NCBI GenBank assembly: GCA_021817645.1 | Contig: JAKAGH010000129.1 | Location: forward strand, 1 to 8,271 | Length of the DNA: 8,271 nt | From: Deltaproteobacteria bacterium | Lineage (GTDB): Bacteria; Desulfobacterota; Desulfobaccia; Desulfobaccales; 0-14-0-80-60-11 | Direction of reading: 5' to 3' | Shown here: positions 1 to 6,462 of the stretch, piece by piece | Layout of the letters: the number at the start of each line of letters is the position of its first letter | Numbering within the stretch: position 1 is the first letter of the stretch | Translations under genes and position numbers: made by a program | Notes under the pieces: model-generated | Told to the model about the DNA's origin: nothing | Seen by the model: the letters and a program-made list of their open reading frames with translations, nothing else | Databases searched by the model: none

Positions 1-27
1 CCTCCCCCACACCCCCTCCCCCAATCC
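1..27. repeat. Partial C-rich dispersed repeat at window edge
   Basis: The first bases are runs of five C separated by one to three other bases (CCCCC ACA CCCCC T CCCCC), followed by AATCCC. On the opposite strand these are G-runs like those at 7457-7478, so this is probably the end of another copy of the C/G-rich repeat seen there. The copy is cut by the window start, so its full extent and any hairpin partner cannot be judged. Confidence 0.35.
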
Positions 28-42
28 CATATGTTTATTGTA

Positions 43-67
43 GAGGCGTACCCGTGTGTGCGCCCTC
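43..67. repeat. Small hairpin repeat, related to the copy at 6691-6713
   Basis: GGCGTAC (45-51) can pair with GTGCGCC (58-64) around a six-base loop, with one T-G wobble. A second sequence at 6691-6713 has the same plan (TGT, G-rich, GCGGAC, six-base loop with CCGNGT, GTCCGC). The two copies differ at both sides of the fourth stem pair (T-G here, G-C there), so pairing is kept. This suggests a small dispersed palindromic element rather than chance similarity. It lies upstream of the Nudix gene and may fall within its promoter region or leader. Confidence 0.45.
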
Positions 68-120
68 TTGCGGCAATTAGATAATGTCGCGTATAAGTTA
101 GTCATGATGAAGCCAAAGCC

Positions 121-597
121 ATGCCCACGCATAGCGCCGGTCTGTTAATGTACCGCTACCGGGACGGTGTCCTGGAAGTCTTCCTGGTGCATCCCGGCGG
201 GCCGTTTTGGGCCAGGAAGGACCTGGGCGCCTGGTCACTGCCCAAAGGGGAATTTACTCCGGAGGAAGACGCCCTGGCCGCGGCCCGGCGCGAATTCGGA
301 GAAGAAACCGGCCTCCCCGCGGCGGGTGAGTTTATCCCCCTCACGCCCCGGAGACAGCCCAGCGGCAAGCTCATCCAGGCCTGGGCCTTTGAGGGAGACT
401 GTGACCCAAGCGCGGTAAAAAGCAATACTTTCGCCCTGGAATGGCCGCCCCGTTCCGGCAGGCAGGAAGAATTCCCGGAGATCGACCGGGCCGGGTGGTT
501 TACCCTGGAGGAGGCAAAAGAGAAAATCATTAAGGGGCAGGTGGGCTTTTTGGAAGAACTCCAGGAAACGCTAGAATTTAACCAAGCCATCAATTAG
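121..597 (+). CDS. Nudix family NTP pyrophosphohydrolase (COG4119-like)
   Basis: This 158-residue cytosolic enzyme carries a complete Nudix box. The GX5EX7REUXEEXGU pattern is met exactly: Gly43, Glu49, Arg57-Glu58 and Glu61-Glu62 (metal binding), Gly64 and Leu65. Nudix enzymes hydrolyse nucleoside diphosphates linked to another group, X. The N-terminus (MPTHSAGLLMYR) and the HPGGPFWARKD stretch at 24-34 are, as I recall, typical of the COG4119 group of small predicted NTP pyrophosphohydrolases; the natural substrate is unknown. The start at 121 fits the family N-terminus, although no clear Shine-Dalgarno sequence precedes it. The gene appears to stand alone, with its own terminator at 633-660, so it is probably not part of the ior operon. 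A housecleaning or signalling-nucleotide role is an inference. Confidence 0.9.
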   Translation: MPTHSAGLLMYRYRDGVLEVFLVHPGGPFWARKDLGAWSLPKGEFTPEEDALAAARREFGEETGLPAAGEFIPLTPRRQPSGKLIQAWAFEGDCDPSAVKSNTFALEWPPRSGRQEEFPEIDRAGWFTLEEAKEKIIKGQVGFLEELQETLEFNQAIN

Positions 598-632
598 TAG
601 TATTTACGAGAGCTTACAATAATCCCCCCTAA

Positions 633-660
633 CCCCCCTTTAGAAAAGGGGGGAATTTTT
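633..660 (+). terminator. Rho-independent terminator after the Nudix gene
   Basis: CCCCCCTTT (633-641) pairs perfectly with AAAGGGGGG (645-653) around the three-base loop AGA, followed by AATTTTT and a second T-run at 665-672. This is a textbook intrinsic terminator. The preceding CCCCCCTAA and the trailing GGGGAATT also match the layout of the C/G hairpin at 7518-7556, so the terminator may have been supplied by a dispersed repeat. Confidence 0.8.
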
Positions 661-692
661 GCTGGTTTTTTTAGTTGTATATCAAGGTGATT

Positions 693-2543
693 ATGGAATC
701 GGAATCATTGAAAGAACCAAAGCAGCATCGCATCCTCATGGGCAATGAGGCCATGGCCCGGGGGCTGGTCGAGGCCGGGGTCACTCTGGCCGCGTCCTAT
801 CCCGGCACCCCGGCCTCGGAGATCCTCCAGGCCGTGCCCGGGTTCGCCCGGGAAGCCGGGGTCGCCCTCCACGCCGAGTGGTCAGTAAACGAGAAAGTGG
901 CCTACGAGACGGCCCTGGCCAACTCCATGTGCGGCCGCCGCTCCGCGGTCTCCATGAAGCAGGTGGGCCTGAACGTGGCTTCCGACCCCTTTATGCGCTC
1001 CGCTTATTTGGGCGTCAAAGGCGGCCTGGTGGTTATTTCTGCCGATGACCCCGGCCCCCATAGCTCCCAGACCGAGCAGGACAGCCGCTTCTTCGCCATG
1101 TTCGCCAAGATCCCGGTGCTGGACCCCTCCGGCCCCCGGGAGGCGAAAAGCATGGTGGGGCAGGCCCTGCGGTTCTCCGAGAAATATGAGATGCCGGTGA
1201 TGTTGCGGCCCACCACCCGGGTCTGCCACGCCCGCCAAAACGTGCCCCTTTTCCGCCCCCAAAGCCTGGAGCGGCTGGCCATGTTCGAGAAGAACCCGGG
1301 GCGCTGGTGCGCCACCCCCCAGTATTTGCGGGAGCTGCACCGGCTGCTCAATCAGAAAATCGAGGAGATAGCCGCAGAGGAGGAATTTTTCCCCATCCTC
1401 ACTCCCGGAGACGACGCCTTTCCCGGAGCCTGCATCATCGCCTCCGGCGTGGCCCTGGCCCACACCTGGGACCTGTTGGAGGAAATGGACCTACTGCGCC
1501 GCCTCGATCTCTACCAGGTCACCATGCCCTATCCACTGCATCGGGACTTTATCAGCCATATCAAATCCCGGTACCAAAAAGTGCTGGTCTTGGAAGAGAC
1601 TTACCCGGTCATCGAGCTGCAACTGGCCCTGGACCTGGTCCAGGGCCGGCGAAATAAGGCCGTTCCCGGGGAGGGCGAACTGACCCCGGAGGTGATCCGG
1701 CGGGTGCTGGAGAGATTCTTGGATCTGCCTGCGGCTGCGGCCGTCACCCTGCCGGCGGGAGAGGCCACCCGCCCCACCCTCTGCGCCGGCTGCGCGCACC
1801 GGGCCGCGTTTTACGCCATCCGGGAGACCTTCCCGGAGGGGCTTTTTCCCAGCGACATCGGCTGCTATACCCTGGGGCTGAACCTGGGTGCGGTGGACAC
1901 CTGCCACTGCATGGGCGCGGGCATCAGCCAGGCCGCGGGCTTCTACCATGCTTACGCGGCCGCGGCGGCAAAAGTCCCCTCCATCGTGGCCACCATCGGC
2001 GACTCCACTTTTTTCCACGCCGGGGTCCCGGCCCTGATCAACGCGGTCTTTCACCAGGCCCGCTTGGTCCTGGTGATCCTGGACAACTCCACCACCGCCA
2101 TGACCGGCCACCAGCCCACTCCGGAAGTGGGGCTGACGGCCGCCGCTCAAAGAGGCCAGCCGGTGCACATCGCGGACCTGGTCCGGGCCTGCGGGGTCGG
2201 CTTCTTAAAAGAGGCCGATCCTTATGATATCCCCGGATTTGTCTCCCTGCTAAAGGAGGCGGATGGGTATTGTCGCAGCGAGAATGGCGGCGTGGCGGTG
2301 ATCATCGCCCGACACCCTTGCATGCTGGACCGGGAGGCCCGGAAGGCTCAATCCGTTTTAGAAATGTGCGTTACTGAAGACTGCACCGGCTGCCGCCACT
2401 GCCTAGATGAATTCGAATGTCCGGCCCTGAGCTTGGATGAGGCCACTTACCAGGTGGTCATCGACGGCGCGCGCTGCATCGGCTGCGGCGTCTGCGTCCA
2501 CGTCTGCCCCATGGGGGCGATTAAAGCGGAAACGAAGGGGTAA
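693..2543 (+). CDS. iorA: Indolepyruvate:ferredoxin oxidoreductase, alpha subunit
   Basis: IorA and IorB convert indolepyruvate or phenylpyruvate plus CoA to the aryl-acetyl-CoA and CO2, reducing ferredoxin in the cytosol. In the 616-residue form, the first half is the pyrimidine-binding and transketolase-like region (SYPGTPASEI near 35, SMKQVGLNVASDP near 87). The TPP-binding region follows: CAGCAH at 364, DIGCYTLG near 388, GDSTFFHAG at 436 and DNSTTAMTG at 464. The C-terminus holds two [4Fe-4S] ferredoxin motifs: Cys564, 567, 570, 576 and Cys595, 598, 601, 605. Length and order are normal for IorA. I chose ATG 693 because AAGGTGA at 684-690 aligns with the 16S tail; a TTG at 675 would add six residues. 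It is the first gene of the ior-liv unit. Substrate preference within the 2-oxoacid oxidoreductases is inferred from family resemblance. Confidence 0.95.
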   Translation: MESESLKEPKQHRILMGNEAMARGLVEAGVTLAASYPGTPASEILQAVPGFAREAGVALHAEWSVNEKVAYETALANSMCGRRSAVSMKQVGLNVASDPFMRSAYLGVKGGLVVISADDPGPHSSQTEQDSRFFAMFAKIPVLDPSGPREAKSMVGQALRFSEKYEMPVMLRPTTRVCHARQNVPLFRPQSLERLAMFEKNPGRWCATPQYLRELHRLLNQKIEEIAAEEEFFPILTPGDDAFPGACIIASGVALAHTWDLLEEMDLLRRLDLYQVTMPYPLHRDFISHIKSRYQKVLVLEETYPVIELQLALDLVQGRRNKAVPGEGELTPEVIRRVLERFLDLPAAAAVTLPAGEATRPTLCAGCAHRAAFYAIRETFPEGLFPSDIGCYTLGLNLGAVDTCHCMGAGISQAAGFYHAYAAAAAKVPSIVATIGDSTFFHAGVPALINAVFHQARLVLVILDNSTTAMTGHQPTPEVGLTAAAQRGQPVHIADLVRACGVGFLKEADPYDIPGFVSLLKEADGYCRSENGGVAVIIARHPCMLDREARKAQSVLEMCVTEDCTGCRHCLDEFECPALSLDEATYQVVIDGARCIGCGVCVHVCPMGAIKAETKG

Positions 2544-2584
2544 GATTTTAGGAGGAGGGGCAAGGGGAATTCCGGCAGCCGATG

Positions 2585-2665
2585 AGTAATCAAGTAATCA
2601 GTGATCAGTGATCGGTTTTTTCTGGCAACGGACCACTGATTACTGATTACTGATTACTGATTACT
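2585..2665. repeat. Heptamer-repeat hairpin between iorA and iorB
   Basis: The right arm (2633-2665) is CTGATTA repeated four times in tandem. The left arm (2585-2615) contains its complement as degenerate heptamers (TAATCAA, TAATCAG, TGATCAG, TGATCGG). The arms pair over about 30 bases around a T-rich loop of roughly 17 bases. Several departures from perfect symmetry become G-U wobbles in a + strand transcript, so the stem would survive as RNA. The element fills most of the 155-nt gap between the two subunits. It could act as an RNA processing or stability element, a partial attenuator, or simply be a dispersed intergenic repeat. Confidence 0.75.
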
Positions 2666-2698
2666 ATCTCCATCACCCCCCGACAACCTGGAGCAATA

Positions 2699-3205
2699 AT
2701 GAAACAACAAATCATTGTCAGCGGTCTCGGAGGCCAGGGGGCCTTGACCATTACCAGGATGTTGGCGGAAGCGGCCGCAGCCCTGGACCTGGAGGTTCTC
2801 ACCTCCGAAACCCACGGCATGGCCCAAAGGGGCGGCACCGTCATCTCCATGATCAAAGTGGGTCCCTTCCGGGGGCCTTTGATTCCCCCGGGCCGGGCGG
2901 ATGTGGGCCTGTTTTTGGCCTTGAAAAACCTGGCAGTGCACCGCTTTTACCTGAAGGCAGATGCCCCGGTCTTTGTTAATTCCCCGGTTCCCGGCGATTT
3001 CCAGAACATTGACGCCCAGGGTCTGGCCCGGCAACTGGGCGCGGCCGTGGCGGCCAATCTCATTCTCTTGGGTTATGCCGCGGGCAAACAGGCCCTTTTT
3101 TGCGGCCCGGAACTCCTGGAGCAGGTCATCCGGGACAAAACTCCGGAGCGCTTCCGGGAAGTCAACCTGAAAGCCTTCCATCTGGGAGTGGCAGAAGTAA
3201 GATAG
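2699..3205 (+). CDS. iorB: Indolepyruvate:ferredoxin oxidoreductase, beta subunit
   Basis: This 168-residue protein is the small partner of IorA and corresponds to the gamma domain of pyruvate:ferredoxin oxidoreductases, which contributes to CoA-dependent catalysis in the cytosol. The glycine-rich N-terminal motif GLGGQG is at residues 9-14, and the family signature SETHGMAQRGG is at 36-46. An acidic stretch, GRADVGLFLA, follows near 65. A GGAG at 2690-2693 sits five bases before the ATG, supporting this start. It follows iorA after the 155-nt hairpin-bearing gap, unusually wide for a subunit pair, and is 27 nt upstream of the DUF6485 gene. It appears complete and intact. Confidence 0.93.
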   Translation: MKQQIIVSGLGGQGALTITRMLAEAAAALDLEVLTSETHGMAQRGGTVISMIKVGPFRGPLIPPGRADVGLFLALKNLAVHRFYLKADAPVFVNSPVPGDFQNIDAQGLARQLGAAVAANLILLGYAAGKQALFCGPELLEQVIRDKTPERFREVNLKAFHLGVAEVR

Positions 3206-3232
3206 AAAATTAGCGGCAAGGAGATTGGCAGG

Positions 3233-3430
3233 ATGGAGGAATGTCCCCGGCAAGAAGTGAATTTGGAGAAATGCAATTGTACTTATGAGCCCTGCGAACG
3301 CAAGGGTATTTGCTGTGAGTGCCTGCGCTATCACCGGGCCAGTGGCGAGTTGCCCGCGTGCTACTTTTCCCCGGAAGTGGAACGCACCTATGACCGCAGC
3401 ATCGAGCAATTTATAAAATCCCGCAAATAG
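3233..3430 (+). CDS. Small Cys-rich protein, DUF6485 family
   Basis: This is a 65-residue cytosolic protein with eight cysteines (4, 14, 16, 21, 27, 28, 30, 43). The pattern CNCTYEPCERKGICCECLRYH at 14-34, GELPACYF at 38-45 and YDRSIEQFI at 53-61 is what I recall for DUF6485, a family without known function. The cysteine density suggests a bound metal, possibly zinc or an iron-sulfur cluster; this is an inference. AAGGAG at 3218-3223 lies nine bases before the ATG. The gene sits 27 nt after iorB and 20 nt before livM, so it is probably co-transcribed with both. Being next to an oxygen-sensitive Fe-S oxidoreductase makes a maturation, redox or sensing role possible but unproven. The oppositely oriented long frame over it is a composition artefact. 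Confidence 0.85.
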   Translation: MEECPRQEVNLEKCNCTYEPCERKGICCECLRYHRASGELPACYFSPEVERTYDRSIEQFIKSRK

Positions 3431-3450
3431 CCGGACCCGCAAAGCACACC

Positions 3451-4467
3451 ATGGGGATTTGGCAAAAATCAAAATTATTCGCTAACCGGCATCGCACCGG
3501 CCTGGCGGTCTCGGTCCTGGCCGCGCTCCTCCTGGTCACCCCCCTGGTGGTCAGCAACCCTTACAACCTGGGAATTCTCAATCTCATCGGCCTCTATGTC
3601 ATCGTCGTCCTGGGCCTCAATCTCTTCATCGGCTACGCGGGCCAGATCTCCTTGGGCCATGCCGCGTTCTTCGGGCTCGGGGCTTACGGCTCCGCGGTGC
3701 TTACCGCCACCTATGGCTTCCCGGCCTGGCCGGCCATGGCCCTGACTGCGGCCGGGCTGGCGCTGGTGGCCCTGGCCTTGGGTGTGCCCACGCTGCGCCT
3801 CTCCGGCCACTATCTGGCCATGGCCACCCTGGGCTTTAACTACGTGGTGCACAGCGTCTTCGTGCAGTGGGACCAGGTCACCGGCGGCCCCAGCGGCCTC
3901 TCCGGCATCCCCCCCCTGTCCTTATTCGGTCTGGCTTTCGATACCGATACCAAATTTCACTACCTGGTTTGGACCGCGGCCCTGCTGGCCCTGACCTTAT
4001 GTCTCAACCTGGTGCGCAGCGGCGTGGGCCGGGGGCTGGCCGCGCTGGCCCAGGACGAAGTGGCCGCGGCTACTATGGGGGTCAATGTGCGGCGGGCCAA
4101 AGTGCAGGTTTTCGTGCTCTCCGCAGTCTGCGCGTCCGTGGCCGGCAGCCTCTACGCCCACTACTTCGGCTACGTCAATCCGCACGCGTTCAGCATCTTT
4201 AAATCCCTGGACCTGGTCATCATGGTGGTGGTGGGCGGCATGGGCTCCATTTGGGGCACCCTTTTCGGCGTGGGCCTGATCACCATCCTGCCCCATCTCC
4301 TGGATTTCTTCGAAACTTATATGGACATCATCCACGGCGTCATCCTGGTGGTGATCCTCCTTTTCCTGCCCCAGGGGTTCATTACCGGCCTGGTTGACCT
4401 GGTCAAGACCCGCCTGGCCCGCCGCCGGTTGGCAGCCGCGGCGGCCACCGGCGCTACTTCCGGTTGA
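3451..4467 (+). CDS. livM: Branched-chain amino acid ABC transporter permease LivM
   Basis: This 338-residue inner-membrane permease belongs to the LIV-type importers, which take up leucine, isoleucine and valine, and in some systems aromatic amino acids. The signature GLNLFIGYAGQISLGHAAFF spans residues 55-74. TGGPSGLSG lies at 144-152, and the cytoplasmic loop that contacts the ATPase (GRGLAALAQDEVAAATMG) at 193-210. Hydrophobic stretches near 17-35, 41-60, 95-111, 172-187, 218-236, 254-282 and 295-309 fit a multi-span permease. The C-terminus is basic then Ala-rich and extends into the gap before livG. No strong Shine-Dalgarno sequence precedes 3451, which suggests translational coupling from the gene 20 nt upstream. 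Its usual partner livH is absent from the window, so a full heterodimeric channel must draw on a gene elsewhere, or LivM acts differently here. Confidence 0.93.
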   Translation: MGIWQKSKLFANRHRTGLAVSVLAALLLVTPLVVSNPYNLGILNLIGLYVIVVLGLNLFIGYAGQISLGHAAFFGLGAYGSAVLTATYGFPAWPAMALTAAGLALVALALGVPTLRLSGHYLAMATLGFNYVVHSVFVQWDQVTGGPSGLSGIPPLSLFGLAFDTDTKFHYLVWTAALLALTLCLNLVRSGVGRGLAALAQDEVAAATMGVNVRRAKVQVFVLSAVCASVAGSLYAHYFGYVNPHAFSIFKSLDLVIMVVVGGMGSIWGTLFGVGLITILPHLLDFFETYMDIIHGVILVVILLFLPQGFITGLVDLVKTRLARRRLAAAAATGATSG

Positions 4468-4477
4468 GAATGGTTTA

Positions 4478-5254
4478 ATGAACGATTACCTTCTGGAAAT
4501 CTCCGGCCTGGATAAACACTTCGGGGGTCTGCCGGCTCTCTCCCAGGTCAGCTTCCGGGCTGCCCGGGGCCAGGTCACCGCGCTCATCGGTCCCAACGGC
4601 GCGGGCAAGACCACCCTGATCAACTGTCTCTCCGGCGTCATCAGGCCGGATGCGGGGGAGATTCTTTTTGACGGCGTCAACCTCGCCGGCCTGGCGACCC
4701 ACCGGCTGGCCCGGCTGGGGATCTCCCGCACTTTCCAAAACCTGCGCCTCTTTCCCCGGCTCTCGGTCCTGGATAACGTGCTCTGCGGCCTCACCACCCA
4801 GGCCGGAGACTCCCTCGTGGAGGCGCTCCTCAGGCTCCCGGGGCTGCGCCACCGGGAGCGTCGGCTTAAACTCCAGGCCCTGGAAGCCCTGGACACCTTC
4901 GGCCTGGCGGACAAGGCCGACCTCCCCGCGGGCGCCCTGCCCTACGGCGATAAAAAGCGGGTGGAGATGGCCCGGGCCTTCGTGTCCCAGCCGGTGCTCA
5001 CCCTCCTGGATGAGCCGGTCGCGGGCCTTAACCCCGAGGAGACGGCGCAGATCGCCGGACTGATCCGGCAGATGCGCCTGTCTGGGAAGACCATGGTCCT
5101 GGTGGAGCACGACATGGAGCTGGTCATGGGAGTTTCGGACCGGGTGGTGGTCCTGGATGGCGGCTGCCGTATCGCCGCGGGCAGCCCGGAGGAGGTGCGG
5201 GTCAACCCCCTGGTGCTGGAAGCCTACCTGGGCCGGATGAGTCTCACCGCTTAA
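4478..5254 (+). CDS. livG: Branched-chain amino acid ABC transporter ATPase LivG
   Basis: This 258-residue ATPase powers the LIV importer from the cytoplasmic face. Walker A GPNGAGKTT is at 38-46 and the Q-loop (TFQN) at Gln87. The ABC signature is LPYGDKKRVEMARA at 154-167, Walker B LTLLDEP at 174-180 and the H-loop His at 211. The insertion between Q-loop and signature and the C-terminal PLVLEAYLG support LivG rather than LivF. The signature has Asp-Lys-Lys after LPYG where I would expect Gln-rich residues; this looks like a tolerated variant. ATG 4478 lies 10 nt after the livM stop and fits the family N-terminus; the frame is open upstream to 4394, but that would overlap livM. No livF follows, as the unit ends at the hairpin 5261-5289. 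Confidence 0.94.
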   Translation: MNDYLLEISGLDKHFGGLPALSQVSFRAARGQVTALIGPNGAGKTTLINCLSGVIRPDAGEILFDGVNLAGLATHRLARLGISRTFQNLRLFPRLSVLDNVLCGLTTQAGDSLVEALLRLPGLRHRERRLKLQALEALDTFGLADKADLPAGALPYGDKKRVEMARAFVSQPVLTLLDEPVAGLNPEETAQIAGLIRQMRLSGKTMVLVEHDMELVMGVSDRVVVLDGGCRIAAGSPEEVRVNPLVLEAYLGRMSLTA

Positions 5255-5260
5255 AAAGGG

Positions 5261-5289
5261 AGGGCCGGGGGCTTGCGGCCCCCGGCCCT
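5261..5289. terminator. Bidirectional terminator between converging genes
   Basis: AGGGCCGGGGGC (5261-5272) pairs perfectly over 12 bases with 5278-5289 around a five-base loop. On the + strand the stem is followed by only a short TTAT. On the - strand it is followed by CCCTTTTT (from 5253-5260), a better U-tract. It sits seven bases after the livG stop and 22 bases past the stop of the - strand gene at 5312, so it probably ends transcription from both sides. Confidence 0.75.
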
Positions 5290-5311
5290 TTATCACCAAA
5301 TCCAATTACCG

Positions 5312-5761
5312 CTATTTCATCTTGATGCTCATGCCCTTGGTTCCCAGGCTCAGTTGCACGCCCGTCTGGTCAGCCTTCAGGTTGATGACCACGCCCTTGG
5401 CGTTTCTCATCATCAAACCGACAGGGCCTTTCACCACTGCGGCTCCGGCCGTCGCCGCCGCATAGTCCCCGGCAAAGTCAGCCGCGGTCTTCATATTATA
5501 GACGTCGCCTTTGGCGCTGATCTTGACAATACCCACCGCGCCCGCGTCCAGGCCCTTGACCGTGAAATGGTATTCCTTGCCCTCGAATTTCAGGGTGCCG
5601 GCCCCCCAGGTATAGCCCACGCCCGCGGCTATCTGTTTGGCCTCAAGGGTTACTTCGCCGATGGGATAAGGTTGCGTGGGCTGGGCCCCCACCGTGTACA
5701 CCACCCCCAGAAGAATCGCCGCCACCGCCATACAGCACAGAATCTTTTTCGCGCCCATCAT
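5312..5761 (-). CDS. Small secreted protein, paralogue A, function unknown
   Basis: This 149-residue protein has an N-terminal signal peptide: Lys5-Lys6, a hydrophobic core near 7-24, and probable signal peptidase I cleavage after Val-Gly-Ala (26). The mature part is a single domain of alternating hydrophobic strands with many glycines, closely related to the neighbouring gene at 5852-6286. Shared features include WGAGTLKFEGKEYHF (52-66), GL..G.VGI, a VY motif, ADFAGDYAA near 94-102, a glycine- and alanine-rich stretch, and GVQL near the C-terminus. Lysine is common in it (basic), unlike the arginine use of its paralogue. AAAGGA at 5766-5771 precedes two consecutive ATGs, so the start may be one codon later. 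I do not recognise a named family with confidence; a periplasmic or envelope role is inferred from the signal peptide. It is probably co-transcribed with its paralogue 90 nt upstream. Confidence 0.85.
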   Translation of the reverse strand: MMGAKKILCCMAVAAILLGVVYTVGAQPTQPYPIGEVTLEAKQIAAGVGYTWGAGTLKFEGKEYHFTVKGLDAGAVGIVKISAKGDVYNMKTAADFAGDYAAATAGAAVVKGPVGLMMRNAKGVVINLKADQTGVQLSLGTKGMSIKMK

Positions 5762-5851
5762 TTAATCCTTTCTGGTTATAATTTTATTTGGGAATTTCAC
5801 TCAAGGTAAGACTCCAGGAAAAGAAGTCAATATTCCCATTCCGGGCCTGGC

Positions 5852-6286
5852 CTACCGCATATCAATGGTGAAACCCTGGGGCCCGATATTCAGCTGCACC
5901 CCCTGCTGCACGGAATAGAGATCAATGAGCACTCCCCGCTGGTTCTGCATGGTCATACCCGCCATGCCCCCGGCCACCGCCACCCCTGCGCCCACGGCCG
6001 CGTAGTTGCCGGAAAAATCGGCCAAGTTCCGCAAATAATAAACCGTGCCCACCGCCCGCTGCGTGGAGATGCCCACGTCCCCCACTCTGAGGCCCTGAAT
6101 GCTGAAAGGATAGGATCGCCCTTCGTACCTGAGGGTGCCCGAGCCCCAACTGACCCCCAGCCCGGCGCCGATGCCGGTGAGGTCAATGGTCACTGTGCCC
6201 CGGGGCTCCTGGCCCTGCCCCGGGGAAACGGCCAGGAAAAGGAGGGCCGCCATAGTCATAAGCAGCATAAGCCGCGATGCGCGCAT
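5852..6286 (-). CDS. Small secreted protein, paralogue B, function unknown
   Basis: This 144-residue protein has a signal peptide (Arg2, Arg5, hydrophobic core about 6-20, likely cleavage after Gly-Gln-Gly at 25). The mature domain contains GVSWGSGTLRYEGRSYPF (44-61), GLRVGDVGI, VYYLRNLADFSGNYAA, a glycine/alanine run (VGAGVAVAGGMAGM) and GVQLNIG near the end. It aligns with the downstream paralogue over nearly its whole mature length, with the tryptophan, most glycines and the DF.G.YAA motif kept. AAAGGA at 6293-6298 lies six bases before the ATG. A candidate promoter is at 6334-6361. The gene order suggests an old tandem duplication followed by divergence. The Gly-Ala-rich middle looks like a membrane-contacting or packed beta region, but no function can be assigned. 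Confidence 0.87.
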   Translation of the reverse strand: MRASRLMLLMTMAALLFLAVSPGQGQEPRGTVTIDLTGIGAGLGVSWGSGTLRYEGRSYPFSIQGLRVGDVGISTQRAVGTVYYLRNLADFSGNYAAVGAGVAVAGGMAGMTMQNQRGVLIDLYSVQQGVQLNIGPQGFTIDMR

Positions 6287-6333
6287 AACTTGTCCTTTCT
6301 TAAGAGGATGAATGCTTGAAGCCGGTTGGCCTC

Positions 6334-6361
6334 AAATTAAGTCGGTTTGGCGGGATGTCAA
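6334..6361 (-). promoter_or_regulatory. Candidate sigma70 promoter for the secreted-protein pair
   Basis: Read on the - strand, a perfect TTGACA (6356-6361) is followed after 16 bases by TAATTT (6334-6339), a weak -10 matching TATAAT at three positions. Transcription would start near 6327, giving a leader of about 40 nt before the ATG at 6286. The position is right for driving both secreted-protein genes, but the poor -10 keeps this tentative. Confidence 0.4.
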
Positions 6362-6462
6362 GATGGGCGGGGGTAGCGCGCGCTTCTATAACCTGGGGTG
6401 GGAAGGCCGTCTCGGCCGCCCTGGGAGGCAGGCCCGGCCCGCCACCGGGTATCCCTATTTTT

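Noticed and set aside
68..97. Possible promoter for the Nudix gene (TTGCGG, 18 bases, TATAAG)
   Set aside because: The -35 matches only at TTG and the spacing is long; GATAAT at 80-85 competes without a -35. Too weak to call.
675..692. TTG at 675 as the start of iorA
   Set aside because: The ribosome site AAGGTGA at 684-690 lies downstream of it and fits ATG 693, and the added residues have no family support.
1491..2168. 225-residue - strand frame inside iorA
   Set aside because: It is antisense to the TPP-binding region of iorA and has a low-complexity Gly/Arg/Gln composition.
2582..2611. Nine-codon frame (MSNQVISDQ) after a purine-rich AGGAGGAGGGG, possible leader peptide before iorB
   Set aside because: It falls inside the heptamer repeat, has no regulatory codons for tryptophan or another relevant amino acid, and the purine-rich stretch is too far from the ATG.
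2654..3472. 272-residue - strand open frame across iorB and the DUF6485 gene
   Set aside because: It lies antisense to two well-supported genes, has no family resemblance and reflects GC-rich codon bias.
4475..5305. 276-residue - strand open frame across livG
   Set aside because: It is a shadow of livG, whose motifs are complete; the frame also reads through the terminator hairpin.
5773..5800. Possible - strand promoter (TTGAGT, TATAAC) just before the gene ending at 5312
   Set aside because: Transcription would start inside the ribosome site, leaving no usable leader; transcription from the upstream paralogue is simpler.
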